From Microstegium vimineum (lineage: Eukaryota; Streptophyta; Magnoliopsida; Poales; Poaceae): a stretch of 64,000 bases of DNA. The stretch spans positions 7,124,839 to 7,188,838 of the forward strand of contig CM039128.1 of NCBI GenBank assembly GCA_022036555.1, read 5' to 3'. Of the stretch, positions 8,672-19,037 are shown piece after piece. How positions within the stretch are numbered: position 1 is the first letter of the stretch; each line of letters opens with the position of its first letter. The notes under the pieces are model-generated. The model did not search any database. It worked only from the letters and a program-made list of their open reading frames with translations, and was not told the origin of the DNA. Position numbers and translations under genes: made by a program.

Positions 8672-9849
8672 TGTTGACACAAAAAGCGTCAGGATCTGCG
8701 AACACCTCGGGCTTATACCCGAATTCGATATCCAAAGGTGTGCCAATCGATTTGACCAGTTAATCAACAAGGACGATAACTAGAACAAGATCTGAACGAG
8801 ACAACGACGATGCGCCCGGATGTCAAGGCTCAAACTTGATCAGGATAACTAGAGTAGAGCTGAACGAGACGATAGCGATGCGCCCGGACGTCAAGGCTCA
8901 GGTTGCTCAAACGCGGAACTTGCAAGGGTTGACGGAGATCGAAGAGATGCAGCCCGTCGAGACTTGAAGAACTCGTAGGTAAACTAGATCTAATGCGATA
9001 AAAGTAGAATTGCTGGAAAAGTAAATAAGAATAATAGATTTGTTTGATATATGATTGTCCTCTCGACCCCTAGGTACATATTTATACTCCAGCAATAGGA
9101 GTTGTAGACAGACACGACTCATACCTTTCCTAAACAAAACAAACTCCTATTTTAAAGGAAATAACTGACTCGCGCAGGAGTCGGACCCAAATAACAATAA
9201 TATTTTCCTAAACAAACACCTCTATTTTTAAGGAAATAAACAACTCATGCAAGAGTCGGACTCAAACTTCTATAACAATACTGGTATAAGATCACCAGTT
9301 TCCTTACGTCTTCTCTTCGATGAAACTTTCTATCGACACATCCTTCCGATCCACAACTTCCTTTTAGCGTCATCGGCAACTGCATACTCACGTTAGCCAT
9401 GTCATCCTTCATCGGCAACATCCCTGCATGCTTTATTATTAGCGCCTTGGTTTTATTCTCATCAGCAACTTTGACCGATGACCTTCCGATGCCAATAGAA
9501 AACAGCTACCGATCAGAGTGAGTCTTGACCCTTTTGATAATCTGCAACCTTCTTCTATCGCCATCGGCAGCTCTCTGCTGACACCAGCCACTTCATCCTG
9601 TTTCCATCGGCAACGTCCCCTCATCGGCAATATGCTTCAATCGGTAACTCTTCACTCCTGAACCTGCTTTTACCAACCAACTTATCGGCAAAAATCGTCC
9701 AGTTTCCATCGGCAACAAACTTATCTCATTTACAGCATTCACTCTCATCGGTGACCTCAACCGATGACCTCCTAATGCCGATAGAAAACGACTACCGACC
9801 AATGCAAGTCTTTAGCTCATTTGACACATGGCGAAAAACGGTGTCAACA
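8672..9849 (-). repeat. Gypsy-1 5' LTR
   Basis: The 1178-bp repeat starts TGTTGACAC and ends GTGTCAACA, giving TG...CA ends with a 9-bp terminal inverted repeat. The first half matches the LTR at 24798-25602 almost base for base around the stretch AACACCTCGGGCTTATACCC. It is about 370 bp longer than that LTR; the excess lies in 9300-9830, which holds two similar blocks with several ATCGGCA motifs each. Bases 9850-9854 (attga) would be the right target duplication; the left one is outside the window. Confidence 0.9.
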
Positions 9850-11280
9850 ATTGAATCAATAACTGATTACACAGAGGGATTATTTTGAACGGCTTGATAT
9901 GAGGATGGCTTAGTTATGAAATGAGAGATTGAATCAATGTTTATAAAATCAGTTATGGCTTAGTTATGGGGATGGCTTTGTGTATATATAATCAGTTATT
10001 TTGAACTGGCAAATTGTCAATATGTTGAATCAATAACTGTAAAGTTTGACTTATTTTCACAAAGGCTAAGAAATGAGAGAGGAGTTAGCAGTGAACTGGA
10101 CAAGCACTTGCTTTGTACTCAATGCTCGACTCAATATACACAAAGTCTTGCAAAATCCTTATTTTATCGAGTTTGTAATTATTTTTTATTGATACAATTA
10201 TTGGTTGTCTATGTTTATACAGCTACAATAGCTGCAATGGAAGTTAATGATGACTAAAGAATTTTTTTTTCTAGTTGTCATACCATATTCTTTAAATGTT
10301 TACTGCTAGCTGATGACATATCAATAGGGATCCAAGAGGGTTTGTCTATAAACCCGCAGATAGACTAAACTTGTTGTATCAAAACTTCTATTGGTATATA
10401 CTTTAGTTATGAAAGTTTTGACACATATCAAAACTTGTTGTTCAAGTGGTAGCACCACCGGTTAGTATTCTGTTATGTAATTTGTAGATATGCATTTATA
10501 CTTCCTTTTATATAGGGTCGGCGAAACCAGCAGAAGAGTTAGAACCTGTCTTAGACTCAACCATCACTGTTGTCTTTGTTGCATGCTTGCATTTTACATG
10601 TGTTTGCAAAATCTATATCAATTATCAAGTTCTATATTTTTTTATTCTTAAAATTGTCATTCCATCTTTTATCAATCTTTTTTTACATAGGCTAGTTTGT
10701 TCAGTACAGAGATCAAGTTCTATCTTTATTTTATCAATTATCAGGTTCCAACTTTTACATAAGACGGAATGGACAAATCTTGGATAATTGTTGACCTTAG
10801 GAGTGTTGATCACACGGAAGATCATCCAGAAGAGGAAGCTTTGTTAGTAATGTTAACTGTACCATTTGGTAGCTATAAGTTATTTAGAGGTTGTGATGTT
10901 CTTCAGATATTGGATGTCCTTCAGAGTTCAGTTTAGCAGTGTTTCAGAGTATACTTTGGACATAAGCTATTAGAGTTTAGTACTCTAATAAATTTATTTG
11001 CCATTTTGTACTCTCTTTTTTATTTCCTAAACATTTGTATTTTAGAGAGATATTTCTTTAACTATTATCAGTAAGACGAATGATACAGTTTAATAGTGGA
11101 GCACAAGGTAGTAGCGATTTTCATAACGTGGCTAGGTGCATTTTTTTAGTTTTTCTCTTGTTTATAGTATCTCGCAGAGCAGTGTATTTGCAATTTTGCA
11201 TAACGCAGCTTGGTGCAACTGGACCAACGGATGAGTACCCATTGATCACCAGTGTCAGTAGGTTCAGTGGGTTTGGGTCA
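9850..11280. other. AT-rich DNA with no recognised gene
   Basis: This is AT-rich flank of gypsy-1. A short repeat (TTGAATCAATAACTG) occurs just after the LTR (9850) and again near 10024. I see no frame with family resemblance, no tRNA cloverleaf and no clear transposon end. Short frames such as 10587-10787 have no recognisable content. Confidence 0.5.
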
Positions 11281-11380
11281 NNNNNNNNNNNNNNNNNNNN
11301 NNNNNNNNNNNNNNNNNNNNNNNNNNNNNNNNNNNNNNNNNNNNNNNNNNNNNNNNNNNNNNNNNNNNNNNNNNNNNNNN
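11281..11380. other. Assembly gap of 100 N
   Basis: Exactly 100 N, the conventional placeholder for a gap of unknown size. Frames that run through it are meaningless. Confidence 0.99.
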
Positions 11381-11809
11381 GCGCTGGGCTGGCAAGGGGA
11401 AGCCGGCCCATGCGAGGCGGTTTCGAAGAGGAGGAAGAAGAGGGCGTGGGCCAAGCGGGGTGGCCCAAGCGGTGGAGGGAGGGGAGAAAGGGAAGGCGCT
11501 GCGGTCTGGGCCGAGCAGGCCGAAACCAGAGAAGGAGGGAAAGGGAGAGAGATGAGCGTTTCCTTTTCTTTTTCTTTTTCTTTAGACTGATTTTCCAAAA
11601 CATTTTCCAAATCCTTTTTAAATTCCTTTTTTATTTTTACAAACACCAGACAACAAAAAATAATTATGCAAGAGCATGAATTCAAAACCATGTTGGTTAA
11701 CCCTAGCATATTTGTTTAAGTTTTATTTATCAATTCTATGAGCACAACAAATACTAAAATTAAATCAATTTCAAAACTAATTTGCTAATTCAAATTTTAG
11801 GGTGTTACA
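11381..11809 (+). repeat. Partial LTR end, cut by the gap
   Basis: After the gap a GC-rich purine stretch is followed by an AT-rich tail ending AAATTTTAGGGTGTTACA. LTRs of many grass gypsy elements (for example the Tekay/Del group) start TGTAACACCC and end GGGTGTTACA, and this fits such an end. No primer-binding site follows, so it would be a 3' LTR or a solo LTR. Its start lies in or beyond the gap. The assignment rests on the terminal motif only. Confidence 0.45.
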
Positions 11810-13298
11810 TCACTTGATCGCTAGATATATATAGATTCGAGTGATAAACCTGCCAGTACATGATGTTTCAGTTTCAATCGATAATCTATCTTGATCACTA
11901 AACCTACGAATGTTTGCCAAGGGAAACTAAGGTAATTGTGAGTTTCAAAACACTGATAAAGCTTTCTGTGAGAAATGATCTTAAATGGGTAAAAACCTCT
12001 CAATCTATTGTATCTATGGAGTAGGTAAACCAAGATACTTTAGTTCAAGTCACTTATCTCACAACAAGGATATTTTTGACATATTGCATAGTTTTAGTAA
12101 AATGGCTTGTAAGCATAAAACATCATGTTAGCAAAAAAAAATTGATTGGACCACATTAAAACAACTCTTATGTGTGCATCTCAACATAAAATACATGTTA
12201 GTTGCCACTTTTTAAAATTTGCATTTCCTTACTATCGGTAATATCTATTTCTGTCAATTTCAGTAGCAAAATTGTCCTTCCTCAATTAAAAAATATAAAT
12301 CACACTATCGGTACTCACACTCACGACCATATGACTAAGTCCCACCAAATCCATATTTTCTCAAATCCAGGTCTCAGAATTATAGTTCCCAATTCAAACA
12401 AAAGAGGGGAAGATGACAGGAAGGTTGGAGGATGAGGTTAGCCGTGTCTAGGTGCTTGGAGGCTAGGTTGTGCTTGGCCGAGTTTATGGACAAATGAGAT
12501 GATAGGCAATCGAGTCCTGCTAGGGCTATGGTGTACTAGAGGGGAAAGGGGACTGCTAGATGATTTGGCGTAGAATGTGTGGCCTTAGGGAGAGAGGAGA
12601 GCAAGGCTTTAACCTGCTCTTTCGACTCACCTAATGAATGACTAGTCTAACAATGACAACATTGACATGTCCCTAAATTTGTTTTGCATGCTTACCTCTG
12701 GTTGTATTAGACTTGGTACCAATAGCTACAACATTTCATACACATGGTATAAGCAAATTTACTACTCGTACTAGTGTGGAATTGTTGATAGATTAGTAGA
12801 AACTAGGCTTACATTCGATGCACGCAACATCAACACCGCACACACCTAGAATGATGATGGTTGGACGTTCCCAAGGATGATGGACATGCCGCCACCGTTC
12901 GCAGACAACCAGACACACAAACGATAAACACCATTGTTTTTTAGCATCACGGTCGTGCCATGGTGAACATAAACAACAAGTAACTCATACCTAACACCAC
13001 ATAAAAAGTATGGCGTGACATGTGAATAAAAAATACATACATGATTGTTATAGATCTACGATACATAGGTTAACATAAGGTCCTAGATTTAAGTGACACC
13101 TCGTAACGAGTTCAGAGATGCTAGTATATTTAACTCTAAAAGTTTTAGTGGCAATTTACTCGAAATCAACCTCTTCCCCTTGTTAAAAAAAGAGCAAAAT
13201 GCACCACAGGTCCATTAACTTTTTGTTCCATATCACCTAGGTCCAACACCTTTTAAAGTGTAGGTTTGGGTCCTTAAACTTATTATGATATGCACCGG
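11810..13298. other. Unassigned DNA flanking the nested insertion
   Basis: AT-rich DNA with no protein-like frame. From about 13190 comes a stretch of the style 'aaaatgcaccacaggtcc ... gtccttaaac', reminiscent of a low-copy grass transposon end, but I cannot name it. Bases 13294-13298 (accgg) are the left target duplication of copia-A. Confidence 0.45.
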
Positions 13299-15159
13299 TG
13301 AAAGGTCCTAGATGGCTAGAGGGGGGGGGGGGGTGAATAGCCTAATAAAAATTCTACAAACCACTAGAGCAAAGGTTAGATAACACTTAAGCGAAGCTTT
13401 TTTCTCTAGCTCTACTAGGGGTGCAAAGCCACCTATCCAAGCAATTCTAGTTAGTCAAGTGCCTAACACACAATAGCAAAAGCCTAAGGCACTTAACACA
13501 AGCTAGCAAGAACAACTGACAAGGAAATTAACTAGCAAGCTAACTAGACAAGATATGAAAGAATGTAAATGCTAGGAGGAGAATGATTATTATATCGATG
13601 CCTTGTGAAGAGAATATACCAATGTGAAGACCAATCATAAAAGATCACCAAGAGTAGCCGGGAGACAATATTGACACAAAGATTTTTTTCCCGAGGTTCA
13701 CTTGGTTGCCACCAAGCTAGTCCCCGTTGTGTCGACTACTCAAGTGGTGATTCGGTGGCTAATAGGCAATGACAAGCCTAGCCCACTAACTCGGGCGCCA
13801 CAAGAATTCACCCAAATGAGAGTAACTCAATCACACGAGCAATCCACTAGAGTTACCCTTTGGCGCTCCGCCGAGGTGGGTACAAGCCCTCTCACAAGTC
13901 GATGAAGCCGGTCGCGAACAATCACCAACACGCGCCGAAGCTTCTCCACAATCGCCAAGCCGTCTAGGTGTTGGCAAACACCTAGAATAACAAGAAATCC
14001 CGCGGCGATGACGATGACCAAGTGCCACTAAGATGCAATGCAATGCAATGATCAAGCACTTGGTTCACTCAAACTCTCAAGAATTAGCAACACAAGCAAA
14101 GAGAGATGAGTTGGGGGTCTTCTCAAGCAAGCACAAGTGTATCAAATGAATAGGAGGTGCAAGAGAGTGCTCCTTGAGCCAGCCAAACCACTTATATAGC
14201 CCTCCAAACCGAGCTAGCCGTTTTGCCCCTTCCACTGAATTTTGCGTGCCTCCGGACGCTGTTTGTATGGGGGGTCCGGACCAATGGCCATGTGTCCAGA
14301 CCCTCCTTCATTTCAAATCCTGTCATTGGCGCCTCTTTTCTGAGTTGACATGTTGCCTCCGGACGCATTGAACAGTGGCGTCCGAACTCCTTTTCTTCTG
14401 TGTCCAGACCCAACTCAGAGAGGGTCCAGAGAGCTCAAACTCTCCGGACGCGCGTCAGGTGCCCTGCGTCTGGACGACACTTAGCGTCCGGTCGCTACGC
14501 AGAGAGCATCCAGAACCTTCAAATCATCCGGACGGTTGTCCGGAGCTAGCATCCGGACCTTCATCAGTGTCTAGATCTCCTGTGCGCCGAGGCCGAGCCT
14601 TAGAGTTAGCTTCCGGACGTTGTTCCAATGATCCAGACTCTGTACTTCTAACGTCCGGACCTCTGTCCGGAGCCTATCTCGAGTCCAATTGAGTTCCTTC
14701 TTCTTCTCCAAGTCTTCAAGTGTTAACACCATGTCTTCCAAACATTTGTTCCCTGTGTTAGCCTTTTCTTTGAATTATCTTTGATTTATGTTTCATGTTT
14801 GTGTCACTTAGGTTCATTTTATATATGCAATGCAAATGACCTAGTGCCACATGATAACCGCAATCGAAATGAGTTTTCCCTTCTTGATAGTACGGCTATC
14901 TATCCTAAAGGTGATCACACTCTCTATAGTGTCTTGATCACTAAACCAAAAATGGCCCTATGATATACCTTTGCCTTGAGCCCATTTTTGTTTTTCTCTT
15001 TCTTCTTTTCCTTAGTCCATGAAGCACTTGATCAATGCACCAATGTCATCCTTCTAGCTCCATGTGTCAAGGTGGATCACCCTAGCTAGATCATGCACTT
15101 AGCACTAGGGTTAGGCCATAGGTTTCATCAATTATCCAAAACCAAACTTAGGCTTTCAA
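13299..15159 (-). repeat. Copia-A 3' LTR (left copy)
   Basis: The repeat starts TGAAAGGTCC and ends GGCTTTCAA, directly next to a polypurine tract on the minus strand. The right copy repeats the landmarks, for example GTGAATA after a G run and GGGTTAGATAACATTT at about 53770. Internal features are a 13-base G run at 13321-13333 and a cluster of TCCGGA motifs at 14247-14672. A block near 13693-13735 (gaggttcacttggttgcc...) is shared nearly exactly with the solo LTR at about 20797, so the two families are related. Confidence 0.88.
14247..14672. repeat. Cluster of TCCGGA palindromes in the copia-A LTR
   Basis: Ten exact TCCGGA hexamers, often as GTCCGGAC or CATCCGGAC, occur in about 430 bases, with several one-base variants (gtccaga, gtctgga). 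The same motif clusters at 21347-21560 in the solo LTR and, smeared, at about 54900-55140. It is LTR-restricted, unlike the gypsy 7-mer. Confidence 0.8.
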
Positions 15160-16100
15160 TCTCCCCCTTTTTGGTAATTGATGACAACCTTTCACAAAGG
15201 AATATATATAATGAAAATTTCGACTTTGGTAGTATTAGCTCCCCCTACAAATGTGATATATGAGTTTGGTTCGTTTTGATCACATATGCATGCATAGGAA
15301 TATTGGGAGAGTGAATGCTACCAAATGATGCTAAGGTATAAAGGATGGACCTTTCAAGCGTGATACCAATCGGAGTACAAAATAAACCATCCTTAGCACC
15401 ATGAATACCTAGAAACCACTTGAAACACACTTTGAGAGAACTAGATACCGCATGAAAATATAAACACATAATCATGCTAGTTCTTCAAGCACCATATCAT
15501 TTAAGTTTCTAGCATTCACCACACAAGCATATCATGAATATAAGTACATATGCAAGCAAGCACTTATGAATGCACAAAGATATGCAACAACTTTATTCAT
15601 AGGCCTGCTCCCCCTACTTGTGTGCTTTCATTTTCAAAACTTTCAAAATATATTTTTCTTTGTCTTACTTCTCCCCCTTTGTCATCTATTATCATAAGAG
15701 ATGTGCTCAAACGGATTGATTATTTGAGAGAAGCTTAGTTGTGGGTCAATCTAGACTACTTGCCCCAAGATATTTAACTCGGTTTAAACCATGGACAAGC
15801 TTGTTCACACATCCTAGAATGGTTATCTTGCCTATGTTGAGCTAAACATTTGAAGTTCATATTCTAGATCAAACACTAGGATTGCATGCCCACAAATATG
15901 TCATATGCTACCACTAGATCATATCAAGCATAGAAGCAATAGTGGTACCATATAAGCATCAAATTATTTGTTTTTCATGAATGAGCCTAATGAATTGATG
16001 TCTAGATGCACTAGCAAGTCCTAATAGAGGATGTATGACATGTCAATCAACTTTTACCTTGCATTGCTCAAAGGAGAGGCATGTCATATATGGGGGTGCA
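15160..16100 (-). other. Copia-A 3' untranslated region with repeated polypurine tracts
   Basis: Non-coding DNA between RNase H and the 3' LTR. On the minus strand the LTR-adjacent polypurine tract AAAAAGGGGGAGA is at 15160-15172. Similar G-rich purine tracts occur at about 15239-15246, 15607-15614 and 15669-15679. Several polypurine tracts upstream of the 3' LTR are typical of SIRE-type elements. No protein-coding frame is seen. Confidence 0.7.
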
Positions 16101-16349
16101 TCAACACATATTTGAGAAGTCAAGAATGTTCAACTCATTTCTTAGCTTGCAAAACCTCTTCTTATCTAATGGCTTGGTGAATATGTCGGCAAGTTGATCA
16201 TCGGTGCCAACACTTGTGATTTTGATATCACCCTTGAGTTGATGATCCCTTATGAAATGGTGCCTCACATCAATGTGCTTGGTTCTTGAATGTTGAATCA
16301 GATTGTTGGTTAGCTTCACCGCACTTTCATTGTCACATAGCAATGACAC
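16101..16349 (-). CDS. pol: Copia-A RNase H C-terminal part
   Basis: The 82-residue frame carries LLCDNESAVKL, SRTKHIDVRHHFIRDH and LADIFTKPLDKKRF, the closing motifs of copia RNase H. It continues in the same frame as the RT block above, separated by a single TAA at about 16350, so one nonsense codon breaks an otherwise open pol. The sequence here is clean. Confidence 0.92.
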   Translation of the reverse strand: MSLLCDNESAVKLTNNLIQHSRTKHIDVRHHFIRDHQLKGDIKITSVGTDDQLADIFTKPLDKKRFCKLRNELNILDFSNMC

Positions 16350-17780
16350 TTACTTGAATTTGATTCCATAGTGATTCAAAGTTGCCTTCATCCAAAGCAA
16401 TTGAGCACAACAATTCCCCGCACTTATGTATTCGGCTTTGGCGATAGAGAGTGCAACACTATTTTGCTTCTTTGATGACCAAGATACAAGTGACATGCCT
16501 AGCATTTGACATGTGCCTGATGTGCTCTTTCTATCAATCTTGCATCCCGCATAGTCGGAGTCCGAATATCCAAGTAACTCAAAGTTTGACCCCTTGGGAT
16601 ACCACAATCCAACATCTTGTGTATGCTTCAAGTACCTCAATATTCTCTTTGTAGCCTTCAAGTGACTTTCTCTTGGAGAAGCTTGGAATCTTGCACACAT
16701 GCATACACTAAACATCACATCCGGTCTAGAAGCAGTCACATAGAGTAGGCTTCCAATCATAGACCGATATAAATTTTGATCCACCATATTGCCACTAGCA
16801 TCACTATCCAAGTGTCCATTAGTGCCCATTAGAGTGCTAATGCCTTTAGAATCTTCTAAGCCAAATTTCTTCATCATATCCTTGATGTACATGCCTTGAC
16901 TCACAAAGGTGCCATTCTTCAATTGCTTGATTTGAAGTGCAAGGAAATAGCTAAGTTCACCAATCATTGACATTTCAAACTCATTTGCCATCATCTTGCC
17001 AAATTCTTCACAAAATTTTTGATTGGTTGAACCAAATATGATGTCATCCACATAGATTTGGAGCACAAATAGATCTTTGCCAAGCTTCTTGGTGAAGAGA
17101 GTAGTATCCACCTTCCCCATGATGAACCCTTTAGATAAGAGGAAATCTATAAATCTTTCATACCATGCTCTAGGTGCTTGCTTCAAGCCATATAAAGCCT
17201 TCCTCAATTTGTACACATGGTTGGGCTTCTTGTCATCTTCAAATCTAGGATGTTGCTCAACATATACTAGCTCATTGATGTATCCATTCAAGAAAGCACT
17301 CTTCACATCCATTTGGTATAGCTTGATGTTGTGTGCACATGCATAGGCCAATAGGATTCTTATTGCCTCTAATCTTGCAACCGGTGCATAAGTTTCTCCA
17401 AGGTCAAGACCCTCCACTTGAGTGTATCCTTGAGCTACCAATCTTGCTTTGTTCCTCACAACTATACCATTTTGATCTTGCTTGTTTCTAAATACCCATC
17501 TTGTGCCAATCACATTGTAGTTCTTGGGTCTTTCAACTAGCTCCCAAACTTGATTTCTTGTGAAATTGTTGAGCTCTTCATGCATAGCATTGACCCAATC
17601 AACATCTTGTAGGGCTTCATATATCTTGGTTGGCTCAATGGATGACACAAATGAGTAGTGCTCACAAAAGGATGCCAATCTTGATCTTGTTTGAACACCA
17701 CTTGTAATGTCACCAACAATTTGATCAATGGGGTGATCTCTTGCTATGTTGGTCGGTTGGAGGATAGGAACTTGTGAAAG
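16350..17780 (-). CDS. pol: Copia-A reverse transcriptase and RNase H N-terminal part, cut by copia-B
   Basis: Reading minus strand from 17780: an integrase-RT linker (IVGDITSGVQTRSRL), EALQDVDWVNAMHEEL, then RT with WVFRNKQDQNG, ARLVAQGYTQVEGLD, ETYAPVARLEAIR, QMDVKSAFLNG, ALYGLKQAPRAWYERF, catalytic YVDD (about 17041-17052), then RNase H (SDSDYAGCKIDRKSTSG). The frame is open for more than 1.4 kb. Its first few residues (17781-17789) come from the copia-B LTR, not from copia-A; the true upstream coding lies right of 50160. It would make cDNA from element RNA, but it is split by 32 kb of insertion. Confidence 0.94.
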   Translation of the reverse strand, partial: LSQVPILQPTNIARDHPIDQIVGDITSGVQTRSRLASFCEHYSFVSSIEPTKIYEALQDVDWVNAMHEELNNFTRNQVWELVERPKNYNVIGTRWVFRNKQDQNGIVVRNKARLVAQGYTQVEGLDLGETYAPVARLEAIRILLAYACAHNIKLYQMDVKSAFLNGYINELVYVEQHPRFEDDKKPNHVYKLRKALYGLKQAPRAWYERFIDFLLSKGFIMGKVDTTLFTKKLGKDLFVLQIYVDDIIFGSTNQKFCEEFGKMMANEFEMSMIGELSYFLALQIKQLKNGTFVSQGMYIKDMMKKFGLEDSKGISTLMGTNGHLDSDASGNMVDQNLYRSMIGSLLYVTASRPDVMFSVCMCARFQASPRESHLKATKRILRYLKHTQDVGLWYPKGSNFELLGYSDSDYAGCKIDRKSTSGTCQMLGMSLVSWSSKKQNSVALSIAKAEYISAGNCCAQLLWMKATLNHYGIKFK

Positions 17781-19035
17781 TGCAATCAAGCCCTAACTGG
17801 GTTTTGGTGACATGACAACATATTTAGGAGACTAATGAGACTTTTCAAGTATGACAAGAAGGTTAAATCTAAGGAGGTAGATGAACAGGTTGGCGGACCC
17901 CTCCAATTACAAAAGTGCATGACAACAATCTCAAAGGACTTTAATTCATTTTATATTTCGAATTTGAGTTAGGTATGTCGTACTATTAAGAGGGATTCAA
18001 CACGCATGCCAACAAGTGAACCAAATGCAATATTTATCCAAACATATCACACCTCCACATATATAGAAGGCAGATCAGCCAACTATTCGAAGATCATCTG
18101 TTGTTGTCTCTGCCAGGCCGGCAGTGCCAGGCAGGCCGACAGTGTTGCCGCGACTTGTTCTGTCCGTTGGACAGTGAAGGGGTATTTCTTACCCCCTCAC
18201 TCTCTCCTAATGGCTAGTTCTGTCATTCCATTCTTCAGTCTTTGAAAAACAGACAGAGGAGCTCTCTTCTTGCTCCCCCTTCTCCCTTGGTGCTCAACCA
18301 CTCTCCTCCATTGATTTTCAATCAACCTTTGAGAGATTGAGCCTCCAAGCTTGAGAAGAAGCTTCTCCCTCGGATCTTCAACTCCTACAAGCATTTGGTT
18401 TGCGTGGTGGCCGGCGGTTTGAGTTCTTTACTCTTGGAGCTTTGCTCCTAGCCGATTAAAGGTTGCCCTTGAGCTTGCCTCCTTCGTGTGGCAGCCTAGG
18501 GAAGTTTGTATCACCCCATATTGCTAATACATTCCTCTCATCTCAAGAGTTCACTCTCTTGACTTGAGACCGAGGAAAGAGCTAGCCTTTGTGGAGAGCT
18601 TGAGCCTTGTGTGGCGCACCTCAACAACGTGGACGTAGGCAAGCCTTGGTGGCGAGCTGAACCACAAGTCAAATCTTGTGTCCCCTTGTGATTGTCTCTA
18701 TACTTTTATATATATTGTTTGCAAGGTGATTTCTAGGGTTTGGACCCGATCTACTCGGTGGGTGTGTTGCTACCACTTTCAGGTGGTGCTAGAGGTTCCC
18801 TACACCTCTATGAAGGTTTCTATTCAAGCACAATTTACATTCTCAATTTACATTTTGAATTGTGCATATCTCTGTTCTGGTGACCAGCACTGTTGCCCTT
18901 AGCCCAGCAGTGTCGGCCACCCCGGCAGTGCCAGACTTGAGCCTGGCAGTGCCGGCCTCTACTGACAGAAAGTTGCTAAGTGATTTTAAACAGGCATATT
19001 CACCCCCCCCCCTCTAGGATAATCAGGTCCTTACA
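17781..19035 (+). repeat. Copia-B 5' LTR
   Basis: The 1255-bp repeat starts TGCAATCAAGCCC and ends GGTCCTTACA. The copy at 48859-50160 starts TTTGCAATCAAGCCC and follows the same landmarks (GTGACATGACAACA, CAAGTGAACCAAATG) with smearing. Near its end a C run (about 19002-19012) is followed by CTCTAGGATAATC. Motifs CCGGCAGTGCC and variants cluster at 18112-18150 and 18887-18955. Confidence 0.9.
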
Positions 19036-19037
19036 AG

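Larger units (their letters stand above)
169..9782. repeat. Dispersed 7-mer ATCGGCA/TGCCGAT saturating gypsy-1
   Basis: Hand reading finds about 60 exact copies of ATCGGCA or its complement in the 9.85 kb of gypsy-1, where roughly one would be expected by chance on both strands. Copies lie in the LTR (for example 9371, 9411, 9606, 9629), gag (7693, 7707, 7837, 7850), pol (3444, 3467, 4034) and the antisense gene (1107, 1113, 1230). Orientation is mixed. In coding DNA the motif falls in different reading frames, giving Ser-Ala, Pro-Met or Ala-Asp, so it is not a peptide repeat. I found none in 9850-24797. Near-matches such as ATCGGCT, ATCGGTA and CATCAGCA are also common and could be decayed copies. 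Confidence 0.85.
1..9849 (-). mobile_element. Gypsy-1: Tat-lineage Ty3/gypsy LTR retrotransposon, 3' end off the window
   Basis: Read on the minus strand the order is LTR (8672-9849), candidate primer site, gag, zinc knuckle, retropepsin, RT with its own RNase H, a second RNase H, integrase, then a region carrying a plus-strand antisense gene. A second, archaeal-like RNase H between RT-RNase H and integrase, and an antisense ORF between pol and the 3' LTR, are known traits of the Tat lineage (relatives of RIRE2, Grande, Retand, Ogre). The 3' LTR lies left of base 1, so target duplication and age cannot be read. Every coding block has stops or frameshifts, so this copy is not autonomous. A second copy of the family is at 24798-43052. 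Confidence 0.92.

Noticed and set aside
10440..10480. Possible tRNA-like text (ggtagcaccaccggttag)
   Set aside because: No cloverleaf can be folded around it by eye and no B box follows.
11080..11709. Several ORFs running through the N gap
   Set aside because: They contain the undetermined bases; the remaining text is LTR purine-rich sequence.
12227..12315. ATCGGTA words in the flank as members of the gypsy 7-mer
   Set aside because: They are one base off and only two occur, within chance.
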